Positions 24,369 to 36,632 of a DNA stretch of 64,000 nucleotides are shown in pieces (the stretch's first letter is position 1; every line of letters begins with the position of its first letter). A program made the translations under genes and the position numbers. The notes below the pieces were generated by a model. It made no database searches, was not told the origin of the DNA, and saw nothing but the letters and a program-made list of their open reading frames with translations. Source of the stretch: Adineta vaga (Eukaryota > Rotifera); the NCBI GenBank assembly GCA_021613535.1, contig CP075496.1, positions 11,408,001-11,472,000 on the forward strand. The letters are read 5' to 3'.

Positions 24369-25327
24369 TTATTCTGTCGTTTGACTAATAAAAGTGTAAA
24401 GTGTTCGAATATTTTCTTTTGCTTGATGTTTTAATAAACGATTTTCTTCTTGAAGAGTTTGATATTCTTCAATAAGTTTATTCAATTCAGTTAAATGTTC
24501 ATTATGATGATTAAATTTTGGTTTATCTATTTGAAATCTTTCGATATAATTTTCATTTTGTTTTTGTTGTTCATGAAATTTTTCCATTAATTGTAGAAGT
24601 ATCTTTTGTCGCTCTTGAATTTTCAAATGATAATCATTTGTTCGATGTTTTCGATGCATTTGTTCATGATGAAAACGTTCAATTAAATGATTCTTTTGAT
24701 TCAAACTTAATCGCACAGCATTGATTAATTCATTATAATAAATCATTGGGTCGGTAGACATGGTTAATTTGGATGTTGATGGTGAAATCTATCAAGAAAA
24801 TAAGGATTTAAATATACCAGAAAATGAATTCTACATACTTGTTGAATAATATCATTTAATGTTTGAATAATAGTTGGTGATTGATAGAAATTCTTTGTTA
24901 TTGTACGGATTTGTTCACGTTTTGTTGACATTTGTAATAAACGAGTTTGTAATTGATCAGTTGTAGATTTAATTACCGAATGATAGTCAAAAGAATGTTC
25001 TAATTGATTAAGAATATTTGTTATTTCACGTAGATGTCCATCGAGTGAATGAAGACAGGTTTGAGTTTGTTGAAAATTGGTTTCATGTTCTCGAAATTTT
25101 TCTAAAAATTTTCCAATAATCGTTTCATGATTATGATTATTATTCATATCAAGCATTGTTTCATTGATGACAGTCGAATTATTACTATGATTGGAAGAAA
25201 TTTGCTCTTGATTTTTCCATTGTTTTGATACACTACTCATTGGTGTTGAAAAATCAATCAAGGAATCGATATATTTATTTCGATTGATTGTTTCTGACGA
25301 TGAATTCGACATATAACTTGTATTCAT
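24369..25327 (-). CDS. Coiled-coil protein of unknown function
   Basis: Two exons. The long first exon starts at ATG 25325-25327 with a Ser/Asn-rich N-terminus (MNTSYMSNSSSETINRNKYI). It joins across a 50-bp intron ending near 24790 to the second exon (ISPSTSKLTMSTDPMIYYNE). The C-terminal half is a strong heptad-type coiled coil rich in Gln, Glu, Lys and His, including LNQKNHLIERFHHEQMHRKH and LIEEYQTLQEENRLLKHQAK. A shorter helical segment precedes it (GKFLEKFREHETNFQQ). There is no signal peptide, membrane segment or enzymatic motif. I compared it from memory with the SIKE/FGFR1OP2 coiled-coil family and found no convincing block alignment. A structural, adaptor or centrosomal role is possible but not shown. 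Confidence 0.75.
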
Positions 25328-28300
25328 GTTTAGAAGGAATAGAAGTGAATGACATATGATATCGTGATGTATTTATCAAATTTCAAAAGAATAGACAAAA
25401 GAAAAGATCGATGTAAACATCACGTAATGATTGTAGATTATCATTCGTTCGTTTTTTTTCTCCATACAGAAGAAGGTGGTCACTCTACAAGTCGAATCGA
25501 TGAGATAAACAAAAAACCTTGACAAAATGATATTGTTTTATTTTTACAAATGACATAAATGATTTATGTCATTTGGATAAATGACATACCAATTTGATCA
25601 TCTCAAGCAATGAATCGTTAATGTGGAAAATTCAATTAAAACAAAACCTATCGAAAGTCAGTCTAATTTTTTCAACTAATTCAACAAAGAATTCATCAGA
25701 AAACGAGACATCTTTTTAGTACAAACGAAAATGTTTATCAATGAAAACGATAATTAAATCTTTTTCGTCTCATCAATTCTTTGAAGGATTCACATGAAAA
25801 TTTCGAAAATTCTGAATGAACATATTGATTTATAGTACTTAATGACGTGGAAAAATTCAATCAAGAATAATACGACTTTTTCGATAGGATTTTCATCCAG
25901 GGCGAGAATTACATGTACTTGATAATTAGAAATAAAATCTTCAAGATACGAATAATTAGATTGGTTAATTTGCTTCTTTTTTTGTTCCACAAAAAAATAA
26001 ATTAGTTCAGGCGACATAAATCTTCACGATGATCATTTCGACATCAATGTGAATGTCTTCAAGTCACTCAATCTATTTAATCAATTTCATTTTCATTCAA
26101 TTTTTTATTAATCAAATTTATTGACAGATACTTTCTTTTCAAAATCTCATTCGTCGTCACGAAATTCTTGTATTTATTGACGAGATGGAAACACATGAAT
26201 CGAAAATTACTTTCTAATTTATTCTTAAAATACATGAAATATATATATACATATAAAATGTCATGAAAAATAAATGTAGAATGATCTATGTCAGGCTTTT
26301 TTACTACTACCAAGATGAGGAAAAAACAAAGTATAGACAAACTACTCGAGGGGAATCAAGAAAGATAAACTAAACGTTCATAGTAGGAAGAAAACAGCTG
26401 GTACTCGTCGCAATGAAAATACAATCTATTTGTTCACGGTTAGAATCTGTCTTTAGGTTGTCTTCTAATCTATTAAAAACTCAACAGAATTCTTTTTTTA
26501 TCTTTGTATTTATTACTACTAATATGAAATAGTTGTTGAAATGTAAACTTTGTTAATTAATTCAAACAATACATCTTCTTCACTCAAACTTATGTTGAAG
26601 TGTCGAGAGAAACAGCAATTGAAGAAACATCCAAATATTAGCATAAGATTGATTAGAATTCATTAAAATATGATATAAAGCACTTTCTTACAAATGCATT
26701 ATTCGAAAGTTCAAGTTGCACAAGTCAAAGAGGACATTTTTTGTCTGCCGGTATTACATCAGATCATTATTCGAGAGAAATAGAAATTCATCAAAAGAGA
26801 AAAAAAACAATGTCAAATTAATATAACAGGAAAACAAATCAAGCTGAATCACATTAACATCAAAACATATAGTCCAATTATCTTTACCATTGTCAGTAGA
26901 AAACAAAAAGGTATTCTATGCTTGACTAAATAAACGAAGCCAATTGCAATGACATTTACGAGAATCTATGATTGATTGTATGTAAATAATAAAACCAGGA
27001 AAAGGCGAGTAACTTTTTAAGTGAGCAAGAGAAGAGAAATGCATTATTTCTCGTTTTTCCTCGATAATACCTCTGATAAGTATGTTGAAAAACAATATTA
27101 AATGATGCGTTGGTATTCACTAGACATGTTTTCTGAAACAACTGAGCTTCGCTTGTCTTGTTTATTGAAATTTACTAAATCAATAACTGATATTCAAGAG
27201 CGTAACGACGATGTTTTTTATTACTATCAATCGAGGACATTGTCAATCGATCGATCGATCGATTTAGTTTTCTGTTACTGATGACATGTTTCTTATATTT
27301 ATGATTACATCCGCGTGAATACGCATTTGCTTGTTTTCTTCATTTGTATCGATAGTAGTAGTTGTATGTCATCAACAAACGAGAAGACTTGGACTAACTC
27401 GAGTCAATGGCAAACTTGACTGATATTTTTCATGTTATCGAAGAAAATAATTAAGTAAGTTGTTGGAAAAAGAAACATAAAAAAATGCTAATTATTTAAT
27501 AAGTACAGAAATATTACTAATCGTACTTCTTGTTATTACCCAGATTAACATATTAGCTGTAGAAAAAAAGATAAAACACATATAGTTAGATGAGCTTAAT
27601 TCGTTTGTTTCTCGTTTTTTTTCTTCTTCAAAGAATATAGGTAGCAGTTATAAGAAACAGACGGATGGTTTGGAAAGAAAGTTTTAAATACTTTAGTTTT
27701 TTTCTTTTCTATTTCTTCATTATTATTATTATTATTGCAAGTTCGTTGTAGTAACGATATAAATAAAACAACTAAATATACAACTGTGATTTGTTTTCAT
27801 TCAAGTACTTCTATGAAAGTTAATATAGGTACAAAGAAAATTGAAATTTTATACGAAGATAAGACATTTATGCGTCCATATCAATATGTTTATATTGAAA
27901 GTACTTCGATGAAATATGTCATCTAAGTGGATGTGGAAAGATTACCAAACGAGAAAGCAAGTAAGATGATAGAAGAGGAAAGTCACAGTGTTAAAGCACT
28001 TAGATAGTAAAGAGATTGTCGTGTGATAGATAGAGACAAGTTGTATCTCCATTATTAGTTTCTACGGCATCAATTTCCATTGGAATGAATTGATTGACTG
28101 CTATTTCCACAAACGGATCGACAGATCTTTTTTGGCTATAATTAGACATGCTATCATTGTTGTTGATGACGAAAACTATAGAAGAGCTCATTTAGAAACA
28201 ACTAAACAAGGTTTTTTCTTCTTCTTTCTTTTCTCTTATATAGTTTCTTTTCTTATTTCGAACTCTTCGTTGTTGAATAATATAGATCAATATATTTAAA

Positions 28301-31300
28301 AGAGAGATCTTCCAAATACTATCATTTTCTTGATATTAATAATCATCCTAGTCAACAATTTTCTCCTTATGACTATCATCAAACATGTTTTTTTCTTGTT
28401 ATGTATAGATATGTATTCCCATTGTTATGGGGCAAAAGAAAATCAGAATTTCTCTTTTTCTATATTCCGATTAAGATCATGTTCATTATTCATATATTTC
28501 AAATGATCGATCATTGTTGTATTTCGTTTATTCTCATGTTTTCTTTCTTTTCTTATGTTACCTGTATACACTTAGTCTATCATATTGAACAATAGACGTA
28601 ACGATGAAAACTTCCTTGCTCATGCTAAGCAAATTCATAGACATCCGGTTTTCACTACCACGCAAGCAAACGCCTTTACCCAAAAGCTAATTTTGTACTC
28701 GTCTAAGAGAATAAAGATTGTGAAGAAGAAGCAGAAGAGGAAGAAGAAGAAGAAGAAGACGGAGAAGAAGAAAGAGTTCTTACTCAAAATCTTAACTACT
28801 AATATCCCTGACAGAACAACAAAAGAAAAAGTGAATGAGTGAGAAAGACAGAACCAGAATTGTTCTCTTATTTCCTTTACTTCGTTTTCTTTTTGCTTTC
28901 TTGTCTATATGTTTGTATCTGTAGTCTACTTCGTTAATAGTTGAAATATGTTCTTCTGCTCATAGTGTGCGTGGTATCCGAGACGATCGATAATATGCAA
29001 ACGATCGAGAAAGAATTGCTGCTGCTGCTGCTGTTGTTGTCGGCATCTTTATGAATTCACTCTTTCTCTCTAGTTCGCTTCTGTACTTGTGCTCTTAGTC
29101 GGAAAAACTTCTGTCAGAATGTCTCCTATTCTAGTGTGTTTGCACAAATCGTATTATAATCTCATTGTCACTGTTTGTCGCCCGAACTAAAGCTATTGAA
29201 ACGAATACATTCTTCCTGTTTAACTCAGGGGAATGTTAATAACTTATTAAGGGTGTTAAACCTTTCCTGATACTTTCAAAGCTATTCTTATTCTCCTTTT
29301 CTTTTCTTTTTTTCAAAACAAATACGTCTATCACATTCGAGGATCAATTTAACCAAGTATAGACCCACTTTTTATTTTGTCATTAATTAATCTAGATAAA
29401 AATCTTTGAAGAGAAAAGAAATTAACAAACAATTTCATACGAAATACTTTCTCAATTTATTATAAAATCTGTTAGATATAATTAAAAAAAAAGAAATGAA
29501 GATTCGGGCAATAGCAATTCGTATGCGATTGACAGCACTTTTGTTATATGGGCGTACCGTTTATTGCGTGCTATGATTGTTTGAATTGTTCTTTTTTTTA
29601 AAAACTCTCACGCACATTTGTTTCATACAAAACGAGTAAGTAAATGAATAAGTAAAAAAAACTTAAAATCAGCAATATGTTTTCCTTTCTTCTGTTTTTT
29701 CTGTAGAGAGAAAGAAAAGGAAGAAATAGTTTCAGTATTACTCTAACTATTATTCTTTCATCTATTCATCAATGCATGCACATGACTATTTGGATGTCTC
29801 TTGAGTTGTATTAATGTAGTCCACTATAGTTTTAGTAAACAGACATATGCTCGTGTAATAGAAGTTAATAAAAACAACGATTTGTTTTTGTTTTATCAAA
29901 TTTGTCACGCCTTTTTTCCTTTCTCGCTCTCTCTCTCGCTCTCTTTCTCTCTTCCTGGTAGTGCATCGAATGTCGTTTCGAATATATATGTCAGAATCTT
30001 ATATAAATATGATGGACGTTAAATCAATCTGGTTCTCATCAAATGATGATGATGATGATGATTATCGTATTGCAAAGGCAAGTAAGATATTTGCGTTAAT
30101 ACCGAATGATTATCTCTCATTCAGCTGACGATAATAAGATATAGATGATCAGTACGATTTTTCTTCTGTTCTTTCCTGTGCAGAAAATCCAAATGTTGAG
30201 GTTTTCAAGATAAGGCCACCTGGATCCTGGAAATACTCAAAATGAGAATAGAGGACGAAATCTTATTTCTATAATTTTTTCTTCTTCTACTTTTTTCTCT
30301 TCTTATCGATGTATACACTTCTTCGATCTATTTGTAGGTTTCTTAAGACTCATCTCTTGAGATTAGAATCCCTGTTATTGACGAGATCGATGAAAAGGTC
30401 TTCTTGTTTATTTATTTATTTGCTCGTACGACTGGCTATTAGGATTTGTCTTATCGAATCAAAATGAGATGTTTCTCTAGTCATGTGTTTCTTCTTTAGA
30501 ATAGTCAAACAACGATAGGAAAGTAAATAGTTCGACAGATCAAACAAACAGATACGTTTACATTTGTCTACAATCGGCAATTGATAGAAGAACTATGGTG
30601 ATATATATTTGAATAAAAAAAAACCAAATCGAGTTAGATGATTGCCGCTGGATTTTTTCATGATTATCTGATTATCTTGTATAGTTAGTATATTAACGAG
30701 AAAGAAGATCCTTGTACATATACAAATATATTTCTAATATGTTTATATTAAGAAAATATGACAAACGTCGTCATCGATGTTTCGACATTCTTTTTGTCTT
30801 TATCATCAAGTTAGATATCGAATTAGGAAAATAAATAAATCTTCTCGTTTGATTATAATGTTTCCTGGTAACTTCCTGCTGCTCACACGCATCGTGTCAT
30901 ATATCAGTCACACATAAATACCTTATTCTTCTCTTTTTGCTTTTTTACAATATATAAAACGCGTCAATCATGATTTTCGCAAGAAAACGTGTGGATAGAT
31001 CGGAAAAGATCATTATTCGTCGTTTAAACGACAGGAATATCGGATCAAACAGTGATCACAGTTGGTGGATAATTTATCCATTCATCATCATCATTTACTT
31101 GCCGTAGTTTTTTTTATTCATTGTTTTTTGTCGTCTTGTTCTCTCATGATCTCATTGCGTGTATAACTTCAATTTGAAGAGAAGTTTTTCTACAAAATAA
31201 CTAGAAGAAATCGAAAAATGATTTGGAGAAGACAGAGTTCAATTTGTATAATATATTAACCGTAAATAATCAGTCAGTTAAGATAGATTTCCTTGTTTTT

Positions 31301-32189
31301 CCTTTCTCTAAGTACATTGATAAATGACAAAATCAATCGTTAGCAATAATGACTTCATTTATTTTCATTAAACGTATACAAATATTCTTTTAGTTGAAAG
31401 AGAAAAAAAGACATACTGCATTTTTAATGTTTGTTTTAATGTGTATGACAAGAAAAGGAATAACAAAGTAAAATCAAACTCTCTACAGAAGAAAAAGAAG
31501 AAGAAGAAAACGTTTTTCTTTTCTTTTAATTAGATCAAGATACTTCTTTTATATTTTCTAACATAGGTTTTCCTTTCTTCTTTTATTTTATATTTTTTTC
31601 TGATTGAATCAGTATCAATGCTGATTAGACTGCTTCGAACAAATTTTCTATATATATATAATGAAAAAAAACTGATTTGGTTATGGTTAAAATAAGCACA
31701 GAAGCATCAACAGCAGTCAAACGGAACGGTAATAATTATTGAAGATTAGACGATCTCTTTTTTGCCTTTGCAATATTATTTCTCTTTTATTTTCTCCTCG
31801 GTTTTCTTTCTTCTCTTTCATCTTCTCATACTTCTCTCTCTCTCTCTTTTATTGGTAAAGTCTACTCTTCTTCTTCTTCTTCTTCTTCTTCTTTCTTTCC
31901 TTCTTTCTCTTCAACGTCGATACAACGGCGTTTGTTCCTCGCGCATGATCGTCTCAAAATGAGATATGCTACATCATGGCAAAAAAATCAATCAGGAGAT
32001 GACGCTTTCGGCAAGCCACTTAAAATTTCGACTACAATTACAAAGAATTTTCAAAAAATTAAATTTATTTTACCTTATCAATACCCAACAACTAAATACA
32101 TTATTTTTATTACTATTCTTATTAGCATTTACCAATCATATTACATTTATTTCCACTTCTTTCGACTTAATTTCTTTTCAATTTTCATC
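25328..32189. other. Gene-poor region of about 6.9 kb upstream of the dopamine receptor gene
   Basis: No coding exon is supported in either strand: ORFs are short, without family signal, and often low-complexity (the Lys-rich one at 28585-28842 comes from GAA/AAG repeats). It contains a near-perfect palindrome (25548-25574), an ATCG run near 27246-27263, a GCT run near 29020-29035, a GAT run near 30041-30060 and CTT/TTC runs near 31868-31900. It is the longest gene-free stretch here, in a window where other gaps are below 2 kb. It may hold regulatory DNA and 5' UTR exons of the receptor, or unrecognised mobile-element remains. Confidence 0.55.
25548..25574. repeat. 27-bp palindrome
   Basis: Two 13-base arms (AAATGACATAAAT and its reverse complement) around a single central G at 25561. 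A further partial copy (TAAATGACATA) follows near 25576-25586. See findings. Confidence 0.8.
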
Positions 32190-34762
32190 ATGCAACAACT
32201 ATCGAATGATACGAGTTCATGGACTTTAATTGATTCACCACTTCCAGCACCTTTATTTTACAATTCAAGTACATATGATACTTTACCGAATGGTGCTGCT
32301 ATTATTGCTGATTTAAATCATCCTAATCTCCAAATATCTCTTTCAACACTCGTACCTTCATCACCGGTTGTTGAAGCAAATGTAGCGAATTATTGGGCAT
32401 TCGCATTGACCATTTTCCCTATATTAACTATCTTTGGCAATGTACTTGTTGTTGTTAGTGTTTATCGTGAAAAATCTTTACATACAGTGACAAATTATTT
32501 TGTTGTTTCACTTGCCATATCGGATATAACTGTTGCAGCTGTTGTTATGCCATTTGCTATTTATCTTGAAGTAAGTTGTTCAAAAACTAAAACAAAAACT
32601 ATTCAGTTCGTATCTAACAATCGTCCTATATTTGACATCTGTTGATTGTTTAGAATAAAACTGAATGCGAAAGAAAAATAATCATTTATTTAAAAGTTCT
32701 TTTCAACCTCTATTTAATATTGATATAGAAAAAAAGATTAACAGTAGTTCATTTGGAAAAGAGTTAATTTTCTAATGAGATGGGAAGGAGGAGATGAATA
32801 AAAACTTATTCGTAATGACATCATGTGAGAGACACCTTTTCTTTGTCAAGAATATAATCGGATGAAAATTTCAATGTAAAATATTGTTGTGTATGAAGAA
32901 GAAAAGGAAATATCGATCGTCATTGAACTTAAGTTTTTCTTTATTGACTTCCGAGAGTTGAAGAAAGCGCTTTTCTTTCTTTTATCTAATGCCATTTGTA
33001 TTTCATTAGAAAAGCAAAGGTACATTCTATTTTAGTTCAATCGAGTTTGGCAATTACCTGAACGTTTATGTGATTTTTGGGTTGCTTCAGATTGTATGGC
33101 ATGTACAGCATCAATATTAAATCTTGTAATAAAATAGTTTTTCAAATAAGAAATTTCATTTTTGTGTCTTTCTAGGTTGCAATTGCAGTTGATCGGTAAA
33201 AAAAACATTTCAAATTTCAAATCATGTTTTCCTTTTTTCTTATACTAGTTATATTGCCGTTACAAAACCACTTAAATATGCTCGACACAAAAATCCAAAA
33301 CGCGTCGCCATTATGATTGTAATCGTATGGCTTGTTTCATTTTTTATTGCATTACCTATTGTTAGGTAAGCTGAAACAATAACCAAGAATTAGAGCAGAA
33401 AAATGAATGAGATTATTTTGAATGTTTTTCTAGTGGTGTAAATAAATCAGATATTGCTGCTTATCCACGTGTTCCTGATCAATGTGCATTTTTTAATAAT
33501 AAATTTCTGATCTTTTCATCTCTTGGCTCGTTTTTTATTCCATGTATCATCATTTTTGCTATTTATTATCGAATCTTTATGGTGATCATGGCACGAGCAA
33601 GAAAAAATCGTAAACAATGGAGACCGAAAGCAGCCATTGAATCAGCTGCTGCTCAGCATCGATCGAATGTCAATAATTTAGTAACATCATTTTTACATGA
33701 TCGACATGATTCGGATCATCCACCTGTTCTTAGTGATAGTATTGATGCAAAACTATTCGAACAAGCTTCGAAACCTCCGACATTAATAAATGAACCTTTA
33801 CCATTATCAAATACTAATGGACCAAATCCATTAGCATTGAGTTTATCAACACCAGCTTTAGCACCATCATTACGTGCATCAATAAATGTCACATCATCAT
33901 CCGGTGACCCAATGGATGATGATGAACGTGATGATGTTGCATTATTTGTTCATGATGAACAAAAACGTCATGCAGAAAAGACTATTCTTGACAATCAGAT
34001 CGAAGTTTTATCCACGACACTTCCGAAGTCGAATAAAAAGTTTAGTAATCCAATTGGTTTCAAAATGACACCTATGTGCAAATCGGAAAAAGAAAATCAT
34101 CATACATCTCCAGAAAAGAAGAATAGCTTTAAGACACGATTAAAAACAGAGACAAATTCTCATGGTTTATCAACAACAGCTACTAAAACTCAACCAAATA
34201 ATACAAAAAATGCGAAACGAAAAGTCTACTCTCGTATGAAAAAAGAACGAAAAGCAACGCAAACTTTAATAATTGTATTAAGTAAGTTCTTAAGCCGACT
34301 TTGTTTTCTCTTCTTACTTTTTCATCCAAATCTATCAGTTCGAAATATGAAGTCACCTAGAAAGACAATTAAATTATTTCTAAATTAATACATCTGTCTC
34401 GATGACTTGACTTCTAATTGAATAATTTGAACCTCGAAGATGGTAAACGAGAAGTTAATATTTTGATTAATTTTTCTATTAAAAATTCATCACTTGATCT
34501 CATTCTTTTAGTTTGCTTTCTGGTTTGTTGGTTACCATTCTTTGTGCTCAACAATTTAGTTAATGCTATTTTCAAACTATCAAAAAAATCCGACACCTTA
34601 CTCATCAATGATTTCACTTTGTTACTTTGTGTTTGGCTAGGATATATCAATTCATTTTTAAACCCAATTATTTACACGATATTTAATATGGAATTTCGAA
34701 AAGCATTTGCTAAAATTCTTTTTTCACCATGTCGACCACCTAATCATTCATCTTCATCATAG
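32190..34762 (+). CDS. D2-like dopamine / biogenic amine G-protein-coupled receptor
   Basis: Seven-helix receptor of the D2-like dopamine class. The chosen start at 32190 gives an N-terminus with N-glycosylation sequons (NDTSS, YNSST). TM1 has IFGNVLVVVSVYREKSLHTV, TM2 VTNYFVVSLAISDITVAAVV ending MPFAIYLE. TM3 contains FWVASDCMACTASILNLVAI with the amine-binding Asp, then the DRYIAV box. TM4 is VIVWLVSFFIALPIV; TM5 FSSLGSFFIPC keeps three serines at catechol-contact positions. A very long third intracellular loop of about 220 residues follows, then TM6 TLIIVLICFLVCWLPFFVLN and TM7 YINSFLNPIIYTIFNMEFRK with the NPxxY motif. The tail is short (SPCRPPNHSSSS). Long loop 3 and short tail suggest Gi coupling. 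About six exons; introns of about 460 and 230 bp are larger than the local norm. An in-frame upstream ATG at 31959 would add 77 residues including a hydrophobic stretch. Confidence 0.88.
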
Positions 34763-35376
34763 AAAAACCGGTGTTTTTTTCTCTTTCTCTTTTCTTCTTC
34801 TTCTATACTCCTCTATCTTGTTTATATATTTGTTTCACATTGCACCGCAAATATTTGTGATGTGTGTATGTACTTTGTTGCTCCTATCTCCTTATTAACC
34901 ATAATTTTTTTATTTTTCAAAGAGATAATATAAGTAAGAATGAATATTTTACATCCTAGTCACAAAATTAGATAAGCAATAACCAGAATATATCGAAGTC
35001 AATGGGGATACACTGTTGTTCTTAGAAGTAGATTGGCGTTGATTATCTTCCTTATGTTACTCTATCCATTTTATAAGTCAAAAAAGTCTTCAGCTTACAC
35101 TCTCGAGAGATATATTATAAATACTTTCAGTCAAAAACTAGTCACTAAAGAACAAAATAATGATTAGCTTCCAACCTATGTCAATGTAATATAATATGCT
35201 AGTGCGCAACCGTTTAACCTCCGAGGATTGTTAGAGAAAATCAAAGTTGTAATATTATTTTCAAGGAAATTTTTTTATTAAAACATTCAACAAAATATTA
35301 ACGTTAACCAGCATACGCGAAGAAAAAGGATCAATGTTCATCGTACAATTGTCTTTCGAAGTTGTTTTATACTACA
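34763..35376. other. Convergent intergenic region
   Basis: About 610 bp between the receptor stop and the homeobox stop, on opposite strands. AT-rich, presumably two 3' UTRs. No other feature seen. Confidence 0.5.
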
Positions 35377-36632
35377 TTTACGAAAGATGTTGCTCTTGAA
35401 GTAAAGAAAGAGAAGTCGATGATGGAGATGATAATGATAAGTTCATTGCTGAAGATGAACTAAAGAACAAAACATATATGTATAGATTATTTGATGAAAA
35501 GATTTTTCGTTTTACTTACGAATGATGCCATGTCGTGGGACTTGGATAAGTACTATTGTTTCCATTCCACATAGGACTGGATGTATTACTACAAAGGAAG
35601 AGAAACATCTCAGTTTCCATTATCATTCTTCTAATACAAAAGAATCTTACTCATAGTAAGATGGAGTGTGAGAATTCATCGAATAGGGAGCATTAACTCG
35701 AGTGTCAACAACTGGTGATGGCCAAAAATAAGGAGGATAATATGATGAAGACGGATCATAGGATGGTGATGGTGCGACGGATGACATTTGAACTGAATGC
35801 TAAAAAAATGAAACAGAAAATATATATATTAACATATTTTTCATTCGGAAAGCGTACCACTGGTTTCTTTTGAACGTCATTTGTTGTTGTTGATGATGCT
35901 GTTTTTGGTTTTTGTTGTCTCTTGAAACGTGATCGTCGGTTTTGAAACCAAATCTATCAAGCAATTAGAAATACAATCAGTTGTAAATATCGTTATCATT
36001 AGTAAGACATACAGAGATTTTTTCATGACGAACATCGAGTAATTCTGATAAAGCATCCACAGTTGTTACTTCTGGATAATGATTTTGTTGAAAAGCTTCT
36101 TCTAATATTTGTAACTTAAAGAATTGAAATTTTAATATTGATAGTTCATGAAAATATCGTTTACTTACTTGTTGAAGTGTATATTGAATTCGTGTACGTT
36201 TTACATATGGTAAGCGTTGTTTATTTTCTTCCAAGGATTTTTCCATACTTCTTACCTCGATATCTAAAATAAATATTTCAAAGAATACGTTTTTGATTTA
36301 ATGAGTAAATACCATTCTCATCATGGTCTTGTCGCATAGGAATGGGTGGTGGTGATGGAATATGTGAAGGTGTTGGCGGTGTTGGTGTTCGAGAGAGGTA
36401 ACCAGAATCAGCAAATCGACTATTATTATACATGTCGAATGATGGATGTGGTGGTGTATTTACTAATAATAATAACAATCGAACAACAAATTGAATTCAT
36501 TTGTAATTCTTTCTTTTTTTCAACATACCTGAAATATTTGCATTGAATGAAACACTAACATTTGGTTGATAACCATGAGGATCATAATACCAATATGGAT
36601 TTACAGAGGGTGGACCGGAATAAGCAGCCATA
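35377..36632 (-). CDS. Homeodomain transcription factor, divergent paired-like type
   Basis: DNA-binding regulator. The start at 36632 gives MAAYSGPPSVNPYWYYDPHG, followed by Pro/Ser-rich sequence (RTPTPPTPSHIPSPPPIPMR). The homeodomain is split by two short introns: LPYVKRTRIQYTLQQ, LQILEEAFQQNHYPEVTTVD with ALSELLDVRHEKIS, and IWFQNRRSRFKRQQK. The recognition helix has Gln at position 50 and Asn at 51 (WFQN), with the Arg pair of the class. HYP plus Q50 is paired-like, but RRSRFKR differs from the usual RRAKWRK, so I cannot place it in a named family. No paired domain. The C-terminal part is rich in Ser, Tyr and Pro and ends SLSLLQEQHLS at 35377. Five or more exons. Confidence 0.85.

Noticed and set aside
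24369-25327. Assignment of the coiled-coil protein to the SIKE/FGFR1OP2 family
   Set aside because: Only general coiled-coil character is shared; no ordered blocks match.
28585-28842. Lys-rich ORF in the gene desert
   Set aside because: Open only because of GAA/AAG repeats; no folded-domain signal and no supporting exon structure.
31932-32189. N-terminal extension of the receptor from TTG 31932 or ATG 31959
   Set aside because: It would place a hydrophobic stretch before the glycosylated N-terminus, which is not typical of the family. ATG 32190 gives a normal receptor; the ATG at 31959 is recorded only as an alternative.
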